This document shows positions 23,756 through 36,000 of a stretch of 64,000 bases of DNA, piece after piece. The translations under genes and the position numbers were made by a program. Position 1 is the stretch's first letter, and each line of letters begins with the position of its first letter. The stretch is from Oasisia sp. SBJ-2009 (taxonomy: Eukaryota > Annelida > Polychaeta > Sabellida > Siboglinidae): positions 32,499,932 through 32,563,931 of the forward strand of contig OZ024864.1 in assembly GCA_964017155.1 (NCBI GenBank), in the 5' to 3' direction. Below the pieces are notes generated by a model. That model was given only the letters and a program-made list of their open reading frames with translations, did not search any database and was not told the DNA's origin.

Positions 23756-26700
23756 TGGTGGGTCTATCACATAGTAGAGACACCCGAAACGCCCTAAGCA
23801 TCTTAACTGCAGCTGACTACGCCAGGTACGGGATGTGATTCTTGGTTGTCACGTAGGATGACATCGGTGAAAGTCAACTGGCACTCGATGCAATGACGAC
23901 TTCCACGACGTACCATCCAGCGAGTCGGGGGTACTGGAGAGGCGTAAGTAGTATAGTATGTGCTAATCATGTGTACCTTAGCACGGCGGAATTCCTCCTA
24001 TCAAAGGTCACGTGACAAGGTCAAGTGGCACACCTAGCGGATAGTTGATGAACTTGTGGCGTCCCTAGCGACCAGGTCACGAACTAGTGCTAAATTACAT
24101 GACATTGATAGAAATTAAGCACAGTGTTGAAGATGTTATACAATATTGCAGTATATAGTTTGATAGTAACCTGTGGGTGGTCGCGAAGCATCTTAGGTGG
24201 ACGTATTGCTATCCAGATAGTTTCTAGGTCTGGCTGGTTTAGTTCAGGGCCAGTATTCAGTGTTTTATAACTTTTATTTCCGAACTTTCCGTCTAAGTTG
24301 CTAGCGAGCGACCCTATTTTTTTATTATCGTCGGTAGGTCCCATTTGTTTGAATACATTACCGATTTTTACCATCAGCGCTAGTTCCACAAATGTTTAGT
24401 TCATTCTTGTTATTGTGAGTGATGTCCACGCAATCAGTTTTGATATGGGTATGGTGTCAACAGTTCTCTTGGATCTTCGTTCAGTTGGGGATGGAGGCAT
24501 ACGTTTGTTAATAAAATCAACACTGCCATTTGTTCAAACCCGCTCGCCAACCCACCACTACTTTGTGTGACATTTGCAATCGTTACAATCCGGTAGCGTG
24601 TTTCACCTGCATGATTATTGCCCCCTCGCACCGTGCATTGCTTGACCAATGTTACGACTGCGACCTGCCCTTATCTTATGGCTTATTGAGTGAGAAAACA
24701 CCGAGGCAGCGTCCTTGTTTCTGTGTAAGGGTCTTTATGTCTTTATGTTACAAGAGACGTATGTCATCGGCGTCACGTCGTTTAATAATCACAATTGTCA
24801 TAGCAGTGAACAATCAACACCCTCACCTCCAATGCCCTTTATACGGGGCGGTTTAGTTATCGGTCTGCATGGCTGTCTGTCGAAGTACACTTACGCCACT
24901 TATGCTCAACTTACACAGCGCACCGCATCTAACCACGTACAACAGACAGCAAACGATTAAATACAGAACAGTCTGACCGGTCCAAGTGAACACGGCCGCA
25001 GGGTGACTGATTGAAACCCCGGCAGTCGTGACGTCTGAGGAATCACATTACGCACAGGTTTATCCTGGCGACTCTGGGTACATCTGGCAATGTTCCTCCA
25101 ACGTCTAAATACAACGCAATCTCCCCTCATGATAAAACACGCCTCTACATTAAAATGTACAATTTTCTCGCGCGTGCGCGTACGCACAACCAGCTATGGT
25201 CTGCTTGTTCCATACAGTGGTCAACTTCAGCGTCCGGTGAGACTGCACGTGCTCCCAGTCCAGATGACAGTCTGGGCTCTTACCTGGTCACTACCTATTA
25301 TCTACACCACCGTGACAATCACACTTTTACTTATTTCACAAGTGTTTTGTGGCTGTGACTGTCACTGTGTATCACTCGCTGGGACGAGATTGATACAACC
25401 TTGTCTAGCCAGTGGAACACACATTACTGCAAATAGTCTTTTCTCATAAAAACTGCACATTTGTTGCCACAAACTGGTTCTGTGGTGGTGGCTTGGACAG
25501 ATGCGTAGTATTGTTTTTAGAATCTACGATGAGATCACCCCTAAACCACTTGTGAATTACCACCGTTCGAGGGCATTCAGATGACAGATGTCAAAGGAAA
25601 CAAAACCTACAATTCTCAGAGGACCCGTTATCAACAGTACTACTTATAAGACACCAACTCAATGTCTAGCATGATTGTCTTCTCGTGGAGTGTTTCCCCA
25701 TGAAGGTTATCATACATAGAAGGATGTGCACATGCATAATTATAAACTATTAGAAAATCTTAGATGGAAAAATATGTTGACAAACTTATAATTACATAAT
25801 AACTCTTGATGCCAAGAGTTTCCCCATGGAATGTGTGTACTGCCCACTACAGACATGACAACAGATTGTGTGTGTAATTAAACAGACAAAGTAATCTGCC
25901 AACATACAATGCACACAAGGACTCAGTTGACTCTCTCCCCCTCCCTCTCTCAGAAATCTTGAGAGTCAACAGAAAGTGAACTTCTGTCATGTTATATATG
26001 AAGAATGCTTAATTATGCGTCTAGATCATCGAACTTTTTAGAAAGAATAAGCTGGAGATTAGTAGAGTTCCTGGACTCCACATGTGCTGACTTATGACAT
26101 GTAGATAATTATCATATCCTGACAGCAACACTTCTTGAAACATCCAAGAATCATTCAAGAATGTCCTGATATGAAATTGATGGAATGTTGCTACATGTCA
26201 GTTGATTAATGGTAAGTACAAAAAGTACAATCGCACCCACTATTACACCCAATGTTGCTCTTACGTTTGCTTGATACCAATCTTCTTGTTTAAACAGATT
26301 CTCTGTAAAATTTGCACACTGCCCCAAACAAAATATTATTTCTAATTTTTCATCCACAGTAACTCAGCCATACATAGTACTTTAATTTAATTGACGTCTC
26401 CCATGATCTAAGAATGATAACAGCACCTAGATTATAAAACGTCCTGCATGTGATTACATTCCAAACATTCACTGCTAGATTAAACAACTCCAAACTGCGT
26501 CCTGTTTGGTAGCTGTGAGCAGACGGCTGACAGTTCAAATTCCTAAAATCAAAAGTTACGCATAATCAGCTGTCAATGCCTCAAATCAAGTTTCACCTGC
26601 AAGTATCTGGAATGTTGTAAGTGGCAACAATAACTCACAAGGTTTGGAATGAGGACAACCAGAATTACACCCGGGAACAAACCTCATAGCCATCCCCCCA

Positions 26701-27823
26701 TTGGAAATCTCCCACTGGCTTACTAAACCACCAAACATTTTCTGAGTGACCGTTTTCCCCCAATCATCCCTTTAAATAGCTGTAATCCGAGCGATTTGAC
26801 AAGTGGGCAATCTACAAACTCACACACATTTACATAAGGACACCACAACATGTGTGAGACTTCCGATTAGGGCCTGGCCCATCAGCATTGATGACAATAC
26901 ACCCGCTGACATTGTCGGCTTCGTTCCCCACCTACCCACACACACACAGACTGACAGTGACATCATCCCCACAACACAACATACTTAGGCTGGCGGGCCA
27001 CAAAATAACTGCCATTTCTCAATATTATGTATACATGTTAAATTGGCTATGTGCATATTATCTGTGATGTTTTCAATGACCTAACAGTGAAAGGAGATGA
27101 GAGAGAATGAGTATCACTCGACCCACCCAGAATTCACCTACTTCCTCACACAACAACAGTCACTTAGGGAGAGTTGCACAAGTTTGCTACATAACACAAT
27201 ATTACGTCGAGCACCAGGGGGCAGTAGTTTGATCACAAATTGCTACACTTGCGCCACCTAGTGGGTGGAACAGGAACTGACATTAACAGCCACTCTGGCT
27301 TGTAAAAATCACACACCACCTACTGGTGGGACTGGACCAGTGCTAAACATATCAACATTCTACATTGTAAACAAATGACACTCTCCCCTAACATTGTCCT
27401 TTTAGCGTGGATGGCCTCCACATGTGTGCAGCCACAATCTCATTAATCCCAGCGGCCTTGACCTTCCCCTCGTCACGGAAATATGTTTATGGCATTCGAC
27501 TATGTACAAGCCAGCGTGCGCAGTGCCTCCGGTAACAGAGCGAGTTGTAGGTGTCATCGCGATCCACTGCTGTCGTCCTAGTCACGGTCCACTGGCTCTG
27601 CCGCTGTAATAGTACAGTTTGCTACTCTCACAGGAGTTAAATGTACAATTTTCGCAAAAAATAGAGTCCTGAGATAGCGTGGACATGCAACAACAGCGTT
27701 CGCTCTCGTGTGTATCAGTGCCGCAACCCACTGCCACACGGTGGCGCCACAAGTCGCGCTGGTTCGCGTGTGGCGCCACCTACTTCCTGTCTGCCACGCA
27801 GACACGTTTGTCACAACGCAATC
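23756..27823. other. Intergenic region between BCAT and CLINT1, no gene recognised
   Basis: About 4 kb of unique-looking sequence. Open frames such as 24090-24389 (minus) and 24530-24856 (plus) have no family I recognise and lack convincing splice context. The CLINT1 3' UTR occupies part of the right end. No clear AATAAA on the minus strand was found close to the stop. Confidence 0.5.
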
Positions 27824-29876
27824 TCACTTGGTAAACGTGCCGAGGCTGCTGAAAGCCTGGTTAGTTCTTTGTTCAAACGATGCTGTTCTCATCATCGGTA
27901 CACCTCGCTGCTGCATAGAGGGCGCCATCGGTTGCCCCGACATCATTCCCATCATTCCCTGGGGCGGCATTCCCATCATGCCTACAACAGAACGTAAGGA
28001 CACAATTCACACAGTTAACTCTCATTGTAATGACCATCACGATATCAAACGTCAATAAAATTACAGATACCAAATAATTCTACATACAACACAAATGTTG
28101 TCATTTTGAAAAAAACAACAATCATTATTTAGGCGTCAAAATTAGCATGCAAATTCTGTCAACTAGCTGTGGACACCATAACAAAAATGTACTACCAACT
28201 GTCATGTGTGACCCTACAGCGAAAGGCTCATCATCATCAAATGCTACCTGATATCAAACGTCAATAAAATTACAGATACCGAATAATTTATTCTACATAC
28301 AACACAAATGTTTTGTCATTTTGAAAACAACAACAATCATTATTTAGGCGTCAAAATTAGCATGCAAATTCTGTCAACTAGCTGTGGACACCATAACAAA
28401 AATGTACTATCAACTGTCATGTGTGACCCTACAGCGAAAGGCTCATCATCATCAAATGCTACCTGATATCAAACATCAATAAAATTACAGATACCGAATA
28501 ATTTATTCTACATACAACACAAATGTTTTGTCATTTTGAAAACAACAACAATCATTATTTAGGCGTCAAAATTAGCATGCAAATTCTGTCAACTAGCTGT
28601 GGACACCATAACAAAAATGTACTACCAACTGTCATGTGTGACCCTACAGCGAAAGACTCATCATCATCAAAGGACACATAATCCACTGAATAAATCCTGG
28701 TGACATTTGTCATTGTTTTCCAGGCTCTGGTGGGTTCGTCTGCCTCCCAATTTCCTTTCTCCATCCGTCATGGTCCTGAGCAACCCTAACCCTAACCCAT
28801 CAGACTCAAGTCTGCAGACACAGACTGCCAGGGTGTCCTTCGCCTGCCAATGGGAGCTGCCCCCTTCAACACTACCTGTATACCTTTACCCAGTCTACAT
28901 GGTCCTTTCCCTGCACAGACCCAGACCACCTCGGTCTATTCACAGGTCACCTCCAGTCGCCTCTACTCTCACTCTTCTTCTAAGGTTAGTAATAAAATAA
29001 TGAAACTAAATATAAAATATATGGAAAATATAAACCCATGTCACATTACAGCCTGTCATCTCGGATTTCCTGCTCACAAAATGAACCACCTACCCATGGC
29101 TTGTGGGTTGTTCATCGACATATGCCCCATGCCAGTCGTGATATTGCCCATGCCAACAACACCTGGCTGCTGTGCCGGCATGCCACCCATCATGGCGGGC
29201 TGCTGCATCGGCATAGCTCCCATCATTGGCCCGACAACTGTAAACAGTCATTCAAGGTTGTCAATGAGTTGTACCTGCACTGAGTGGCCTTCAATCACAG
29301 TTCAAGCTTCCAGACACTTACTATAGTCACATTTACACAAGACTGTAATTTCATACAAACTCTCAGGACACATCTTTAGACACACGCCAGGGACTGTTTC
29401 TTTGTATAAAATATATTTTGCGTGTTAACAATGATCAAAACAGGAAGTTGTATTTCACGAATCCACCAGAGAAACGGTCACACAGACACTCTTGAATGAG
29501 ATACAAGTTTTCAGTTATTTTCTACATAGGTTGATCTCTGTCAAATCACAATACAAAGATCAACACACGAGGAACTAAAACAATTAAATGCATTAAGGAT
29601 CCTTCCTGTGGCTGCAGATAAACTAGAGTTTGACGTATGAGGTGAGTCTGAGATGAGCGACGTAACACACTGCACACTACAGCACGTGCTCAGAGGTCTG
29701 GTCTCACCTGGAGTGCCCATGCTGGCAGCTGGCTGGCCCATGCTGGTGACTGGCTGGCCCATGCGTTGTTGTTGTAGCTGGTAGACACTGGGGGCATTAG
29801 ACTTCTGTAGTTTGCCAAGTGGACTTAGGTTGTCCAGGGAAATGTCAACTGATGTGTTGCTCCACGTACTTGGCAT
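27824..29876 (-). CDS. CLINT1: CLINT1 exons 13-15, C-terminus
   Basis: Exon 13 (29708-29876) encodes MPSTWSNTSVDISLDNL, the strongest tail match to vertebrate CLINT1. Exon 14 (29094-29237) is Met/Gly/Gln-rich. Exon 15 (27824-27981) continues GMMGMPPQGMMGMM and ends TNQAFSSLGTFTK with TGA, equivalent to the family ending in NFSK. A triplicated ~210 bp repeat lies in the last intron. Confidence 0.9.
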
Positions 29877-29942
29877 CTACACAAACACACAGTCTATAGT
29901 CAGACTGACACACATACATACACACACATTATACAGGCAGAC

Positions 29943-30040
<98 letters not shown>

Positions 30041-33000
30041 TAGTCAGACTGATACACACACGCAGATACGCTGACACATTCTTTAGTCAGACTGGCAAGC
30101 TGTAACACTGGTCATTGTAGAAACATATTAAAGAACCCATTTATGATTACGCTTTCTGATTTTGTGTGCTGTGCCTCTGAACTTGATTTCTCGATGATAT
30201 AAGCACTATACGAGTGTTACTAATATCATTACTTACTATGTTAGTATAATTAGATTACTACACATGTTAGTCCCGTCCAAAGACGTCAAGAGAGTGACAA
30301 AGTAAAGATTCAAGATTCAAAAAACTTTATTATCCGTTTAAAAACATATTAAAAACGGAAAATGTTCTTTAGTCACACATAAAATGACAGTAATAAAAAC
30401 ATTGGTGAATCATATCTACAATTGTCAATACAATATAAAATGATAGTAAATATAGTCATCACTAAAATAGGTAAAGTATCATAATAAATTACGAATAAAA
30501 ATAGCTACTAAGATAAATAAATAAATAAGCATGTATAATTTCTTAAAATGGGTCTCTGATTGGAGACAATAACATTAGCAATAACATAATAATAAAATTG
30601 ATAAATACATAAGATTAAATAAAGAGTTACCATAAGAATATGAGACACATAAAATGTAAAAATTAATTAATGACTCATTGAAAACAGCATTATCATTTAG
30701 CATTTAAAATAGCAGAGGGTACAAACGATTTTTTGAAGAGATTTTTTTGGCTAATGGCACTTTTAGGTGTCTCCCTGATGGCAGTTTCTGAAAGGCTTGA
30801 TTAAGAGGATGAGCAGGATCATAGAGAATTTGTGTTGATTTCCTTTTCAGTGCATCTTTATATATGCTGGACAGCTGTTTTTGATTGTTGCCAATTAACT
30901 TGCTTGCTGTGTTAACTACGCGAGCAAGCTTTACTTTATTTTTTCCACTGACATTGCCATACCATGTAATTATATTAAAAGAAAGAATGCTCTCTATCAA
31001 ACTTCTGTAGACAAGTTGGAGAATGTGCTGGCTAACATCAAAGCTTTTCAGTTTTCTCAGTAGAAAGTCGTTGTTGGGCTCTCTTGTATACATAATCGAC
31101 ATGTTCACAGAACGACAGCCTCTCATCTAGCACAGTATCTAAATACTTGAACCTTTCGACTATTTCAACTTCTTGATTATTTATCAATATCGGTTCCGGT
31201 GTCTGACTAATCCTTCCTCCTCCAAACACTAACTCTTTCGTTTTCGTTGTATTCAGTTTAAGAAAGGTGGAGGTAAACTGGGAAGCTAGCGCATCAATTT
31301 GGAGACGGTACTCAAAAAGAGATCATTCATCCTTAAGGCGGCCTACAAGTGCCATGTCATCTGCGTATTTGATTAGGGTGAGAAATGAGTTGTTGTAAAC
31401 TGTTGAGTGGTGTGCAATGACACCTGTATACAAGTCATTCCAAAGACATCAGAAGGTTTAAGAAGTCTACTTAACACTCTGAAAATGTGGTTGCAGACAG
31501 GTCACAAAGGTTTTAAGATCTGACTCTTAATTAAAAATATGACATTAACTCTACAGCATGGCTGCATGGCAGCACATGTGACTGTCACACATACTAAACA
31601 TCTAGACACAGACGGTTTCGGTTTCTCGAGAGGCGACAGTTCGTGGAGACACCACACACAGCAACACTGGGTCATTTCTACATCAAACTGCACTGTACAA
31701 GTTGTATAGAGTTGTACGAGATGGCGACGACGTGTGCCACCACAACACCACAGAGTGCAAAGTAAGACAGGTCATAAAGACACCAGTCATCATTAATATT
31801 CTACAAGAGTACAACAGGAAGGTACATGTATTACTCCAGATTCATACAACAGTTGCTAAACATACATACATGCGTCTGCTACAGGGAGAAAGGGAGTTTT
31901 CTGTTAATTTTACTGTAAAATGATATCATACAGTATACACCAGAGACCCTATTACAATTCACTGGCAGCCCAAACGGGCTCCAATGAACCGTTTGTTGTA
32001 GTTGAAATTTTAGAATTTAAGGAGGAAACAGTTTGTTAAGTCTGATAGATTACGGGCATTAGTGTTTGTGGTCAAGAACGTCCTCATCCCAAGTTATCCA
32101 AGCTCACTAGTTTTGTCGCATTTCAGTGACATTGCACGTGATTTTCGTAAACACTGATTTGTTGAAATAAAAAATTATTTCAGCTATGTTAATACATTCT
32201 GGTGGTCAAGAATGTGATACTATACAGTTCATACTGTATAACACAATTTTTCAATAAAAGTTAACAGAACAACAACTTTGTAGCAGACTTCTGTTAACAC
32301 ATGCATGCAAACTGACTAGAGAATACATACAATGACAAGTTTGAGAGGAAACAAAGCAGAGCTACACTGCCCAAGGTCACGCTTCTAGAGTTGTTTTCAA
32401 GGAACATAGCAAACCTCAACCCCACACCATACATACCTTAGATGGGGTGGTTGCCCCTGATGTAGTAGTGGTGGTGGCAGTGGTCGAGGAGGGGCTAAGA
32501 CCCCCACTAGAGGGTGTCAGGGGTGCAGCTAAGGGCGTGGACTGGCAAGAAAAACAAAATAAATTTAAAATGAAAAACACCCAACACCAGGCCGATGACA
32601 TGTTGACTACATCTGGACGCCAGGGTCTCTTGTCCAATACTACTGCTCACCTGGCAGCACAACAACACTAGTATATACTTTGGGACAGCAAATACTTTGT
32701 TTCCAAATATGTTATATTCTTTTATTGGCGCAGTTTATAAAGTTCTGTGTTTACTTTAAAGATAATTTAGGCACCAGTTAACTGTTCATATTTTTTAAAT
32801 ACCTTAGAAGTTAGATTACCTTTTGATTTTTCAGTTTATCGTTTGGGTTAATGGAATCCTCTACACTAAAGTGCGACTACTGCATTGTTTCAACTCAACA
32901 ATCTCCCAGCCACCCTTAAATTAAAAGCCTCAAATCTGTCCACAATACATACCTTAGATGGGCTAGTTGAGACTGTGGGAGTCAGAGTAGGGGTGTTAAG

Positions 33001-36000
33001 ACCCCCTGTAGAGGGTGCCAGGGGTGCAGCTAGGGGGGATGACATGGGCTGGCAACAACAGAAACAAAACAAAATGAAAAACATAAAACACCAAACCAAC
33101 TGAAGTTCCCCCCACACCCCAGCAGACAGGGTTAGCAGGTGAGACCCCGGGGGGTGATAACTGTACAGCTCCCAGTAGAAGTGCACTGCTTGTCAACTGC
33201 ACACCCCTTCCTTCCACAGGAGGGAAACCATGCACAAAAGTAATCGTTTCGGAAGTGAAAGCATATTAAACGCAAATTTTTGTTTTCAACCCTCAACGTT
33301 CTGTAAAGTCAAAAATGTTCTCTTGCCAGCATGACGATCACCTCTTTAACATCGTTCAACATACACACACAGCCAGAGCTTATCTGGAATAAAAATTCTG
33401 AATCTATACACTGTCTGACAGTGTCTTGAGTCATGTGTTCTTGTGTCAGATGACTGTTGAATGGACTGACTCAGCCTGTCTTTGTTGTTGCCTCCTTAAT
33501 GTATAATACCAGGCTGTGTCTGCATGTCTTGGACAACTCGTGCTACTTACAGAAAGTGACAGACATTCCGTAGACTCTGCATTGTGCCTCTATTGGGAAC
33601 TGTACAGTTCACATTCAACTGGTCATAATTACAACAGCTCAAAGTCTCCTCCTTCAGCTCAAGCGCAGTGGAAATTACAACAGTGACCAACAACATCACA
33701 AAACACTATTACAAATTACCAAAACCATCACTTTCTAAGAAGCTTACACCAATAAGGCCAAAGTAACAACACCAAACACAACCTAATTACCACGGTGGAT
33801 GTAAGCACAAATTAAGGATTCGTCCACCATTATGACATAAGAGTTCCCAGTAGTAATAGCATTAGGCACGTGCACATTTGTTTGAATTTCTGTCATGACT
33901 TATGTAGTGCTGAATGAGTAGAAATTATGTTTTTTTTTCAGTGCAGCATTAGAGCTGTCAAATAATGACAGATGACAGTGTTTGTCTGCATGTAGAACCA
34001 GATGTCATCTTGACTGGTGGTGTCATCATGATAAATCACTGGTTCTAACAAATGAAGGGGGTCAGATTGGAAATTGGTTTGTGGAAAATTGAGAAATTAG
34101 AATTTCCCAAATTTCCCAGAGCACTTCTGTCAGTGGACGTTAAATACGCTGTGAAAATTTCAATACAGGTTCTGATCCCATTTTTTTATGAAATGATCGC
34201 AACATTACAATGGCCCCCTATGGGGAAATGAAATATGGTTTTGTCAGCACATTACGTTATGGCAAATACAGAACTGTGTTTATATTCACGACTAGAGATA
34301 CATGATCATCAAACCCAACAACACGTGGCTTGTGAAGGTGTCTAACACTACCCCACAGACAACTACCCCACCTGCCCAATTAACACAACAACCCCCCAGC
34401 ACTCACCTGTCCACCCATCGGGCCCACGCCCATCATGGGCATCTGCTGCATCATGCCCATGCCGGGCTGCATGGGCATGCTGTGCTGTGCCATCATCATC
34501 ACTGGGGTGCCCACCGCCTGCTGTGGGGGCATCAGGGGGTTGGCGGGCTGGAGGGAGGGCATGCTCTGTTGGGGGGGCATCATCTGTGGGGGGCTGGCGG
34601 GCTGCAGGGAGGGCATGGCGGGCATGGCGAGGTCAGCCAGGAGGTCAACGTTGCTTTGTGGGGCGGCAGGCAGCGACGCGAAGTCACCAAAGTCACCTGT
34701 GGCTGCGTTACTGTAAGACAACAAGGACATCAAAGTCACCATACTGTCAGACACAAACAACACCAAAGTCACCAGTGACATGTTGTGTTACTGTCAGACA
34801 CAAACAACACCAAAGTCACCAGTGACACGTTGTGTTACTGTCAGACACAAACAACACCAAAGTCACCAGTGACACGTTGTGTTACTGTCAGACACAAACA
34901 ACACCAAAGTCACCAGTGACACGTTGTGTTACTGTCAGACACAAACAATGGCAAAGTCACCAGTGACACATTGTGTTACTGTCAGACACAAACAATGGCA
35001 AAGTCACAAGTGGCACGTTGTGTTACTGTCAGACACAAACAATGACAAAGTCACCAGTGACACGTTGTGTTACTGTCAGACACAAACAATGGCAAAGTCA
35101 CCTGTGACACGTTGTGTTACTGTCAGACACAAACAATGGCAAAGTCACCAGTGACACATTGTGTTACTGTCAGACACAAACAACACCAAAGTCACCAGTG
35201 ACACATTGTGTTACTGTCAGACACAAACAACACCAAAGTCACCAGTGACACGTTGTGTTACTGTCAGACACAAACAATGGCAAAGTCACCAGTGACACGT
35301 TGTGTTACTGTCAGACACAAACAACACCAAAGTCACCAGTGACACGTTGTGTGACTGTCAGACACAAACAACACCAAAGTCACCAGTGACACGTTGTGTT
35401 ACTGTCAGACACAAACAATGGCAAAGTCACCAGTGACACATTGTGTTACTGTCAGACACAAACAATGGCAAAGTCACAAGTGGCACGTTGTGTTACTGTC
35501 AGACACAAACAATGACAAAGTCACCAGTGACACGTTGTGTTACTGTCAGACACAAACAATGGCAAAGTCACCTGTGACACGTTGTGTTACTGTCAGACAC
35601 AAACAATGGCAAAGTCACCAGTGACACATTGTGTTAGTGTCAGACACAAACAACACCAAAGTCACCAGTGACACATTGTGTTACTGTCAGACACAAACAA
35701 CACCAAAGTCACCAGTGACACGTTGTGTTACTGTCAGACACAAACAATGGCAAAGTCACCAGTGACACGTTGTGTTACTGTCAGACACAAACAATGGCAA
35801 AGTCACCAGTGACATCTGTTAATAACTTTAATGTCCGTCCAAAGAATGGAGATACACTTTGCATCGAGGACAGTGCATAAACACATAATCTAAAGCACGT
35901 AGTAACATATGTACATAGTAAAATGAAGTATGTAGACAGTTAGTAGTAGGTATATCAATAAAATAGAATTATGGACAACCATTCCAGAAGCAAAAATAAA

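Noticed and set aside
24090..24856. Open frames of ~100 residues between BCAT and CLINT1, one with several Cys pairs
   Set aside because: No recognised family, no paired splice sites with matching phase, and both strands are open in the same place.
25925..25975. GACTCTC...GAGAGTC inverted repeat around a CT-rich stretch
   Set aside because: Arms are short and there are no flanking duplications; probably chance in a CT-rich sequence.
28780..28800. CCCTAACCCTAACCC resembling a telomeric repeat
   Set aside because: Only about two and a half units inside the CLINT1 intron; too short for an interstitial telomere block.
34879..35154. Plus-strand frames with repeated CYCQTQTMAKSPVT
   Set aside because: 47 bp array read through three frames in turn; it lies antisense in a CLINT1 intron.
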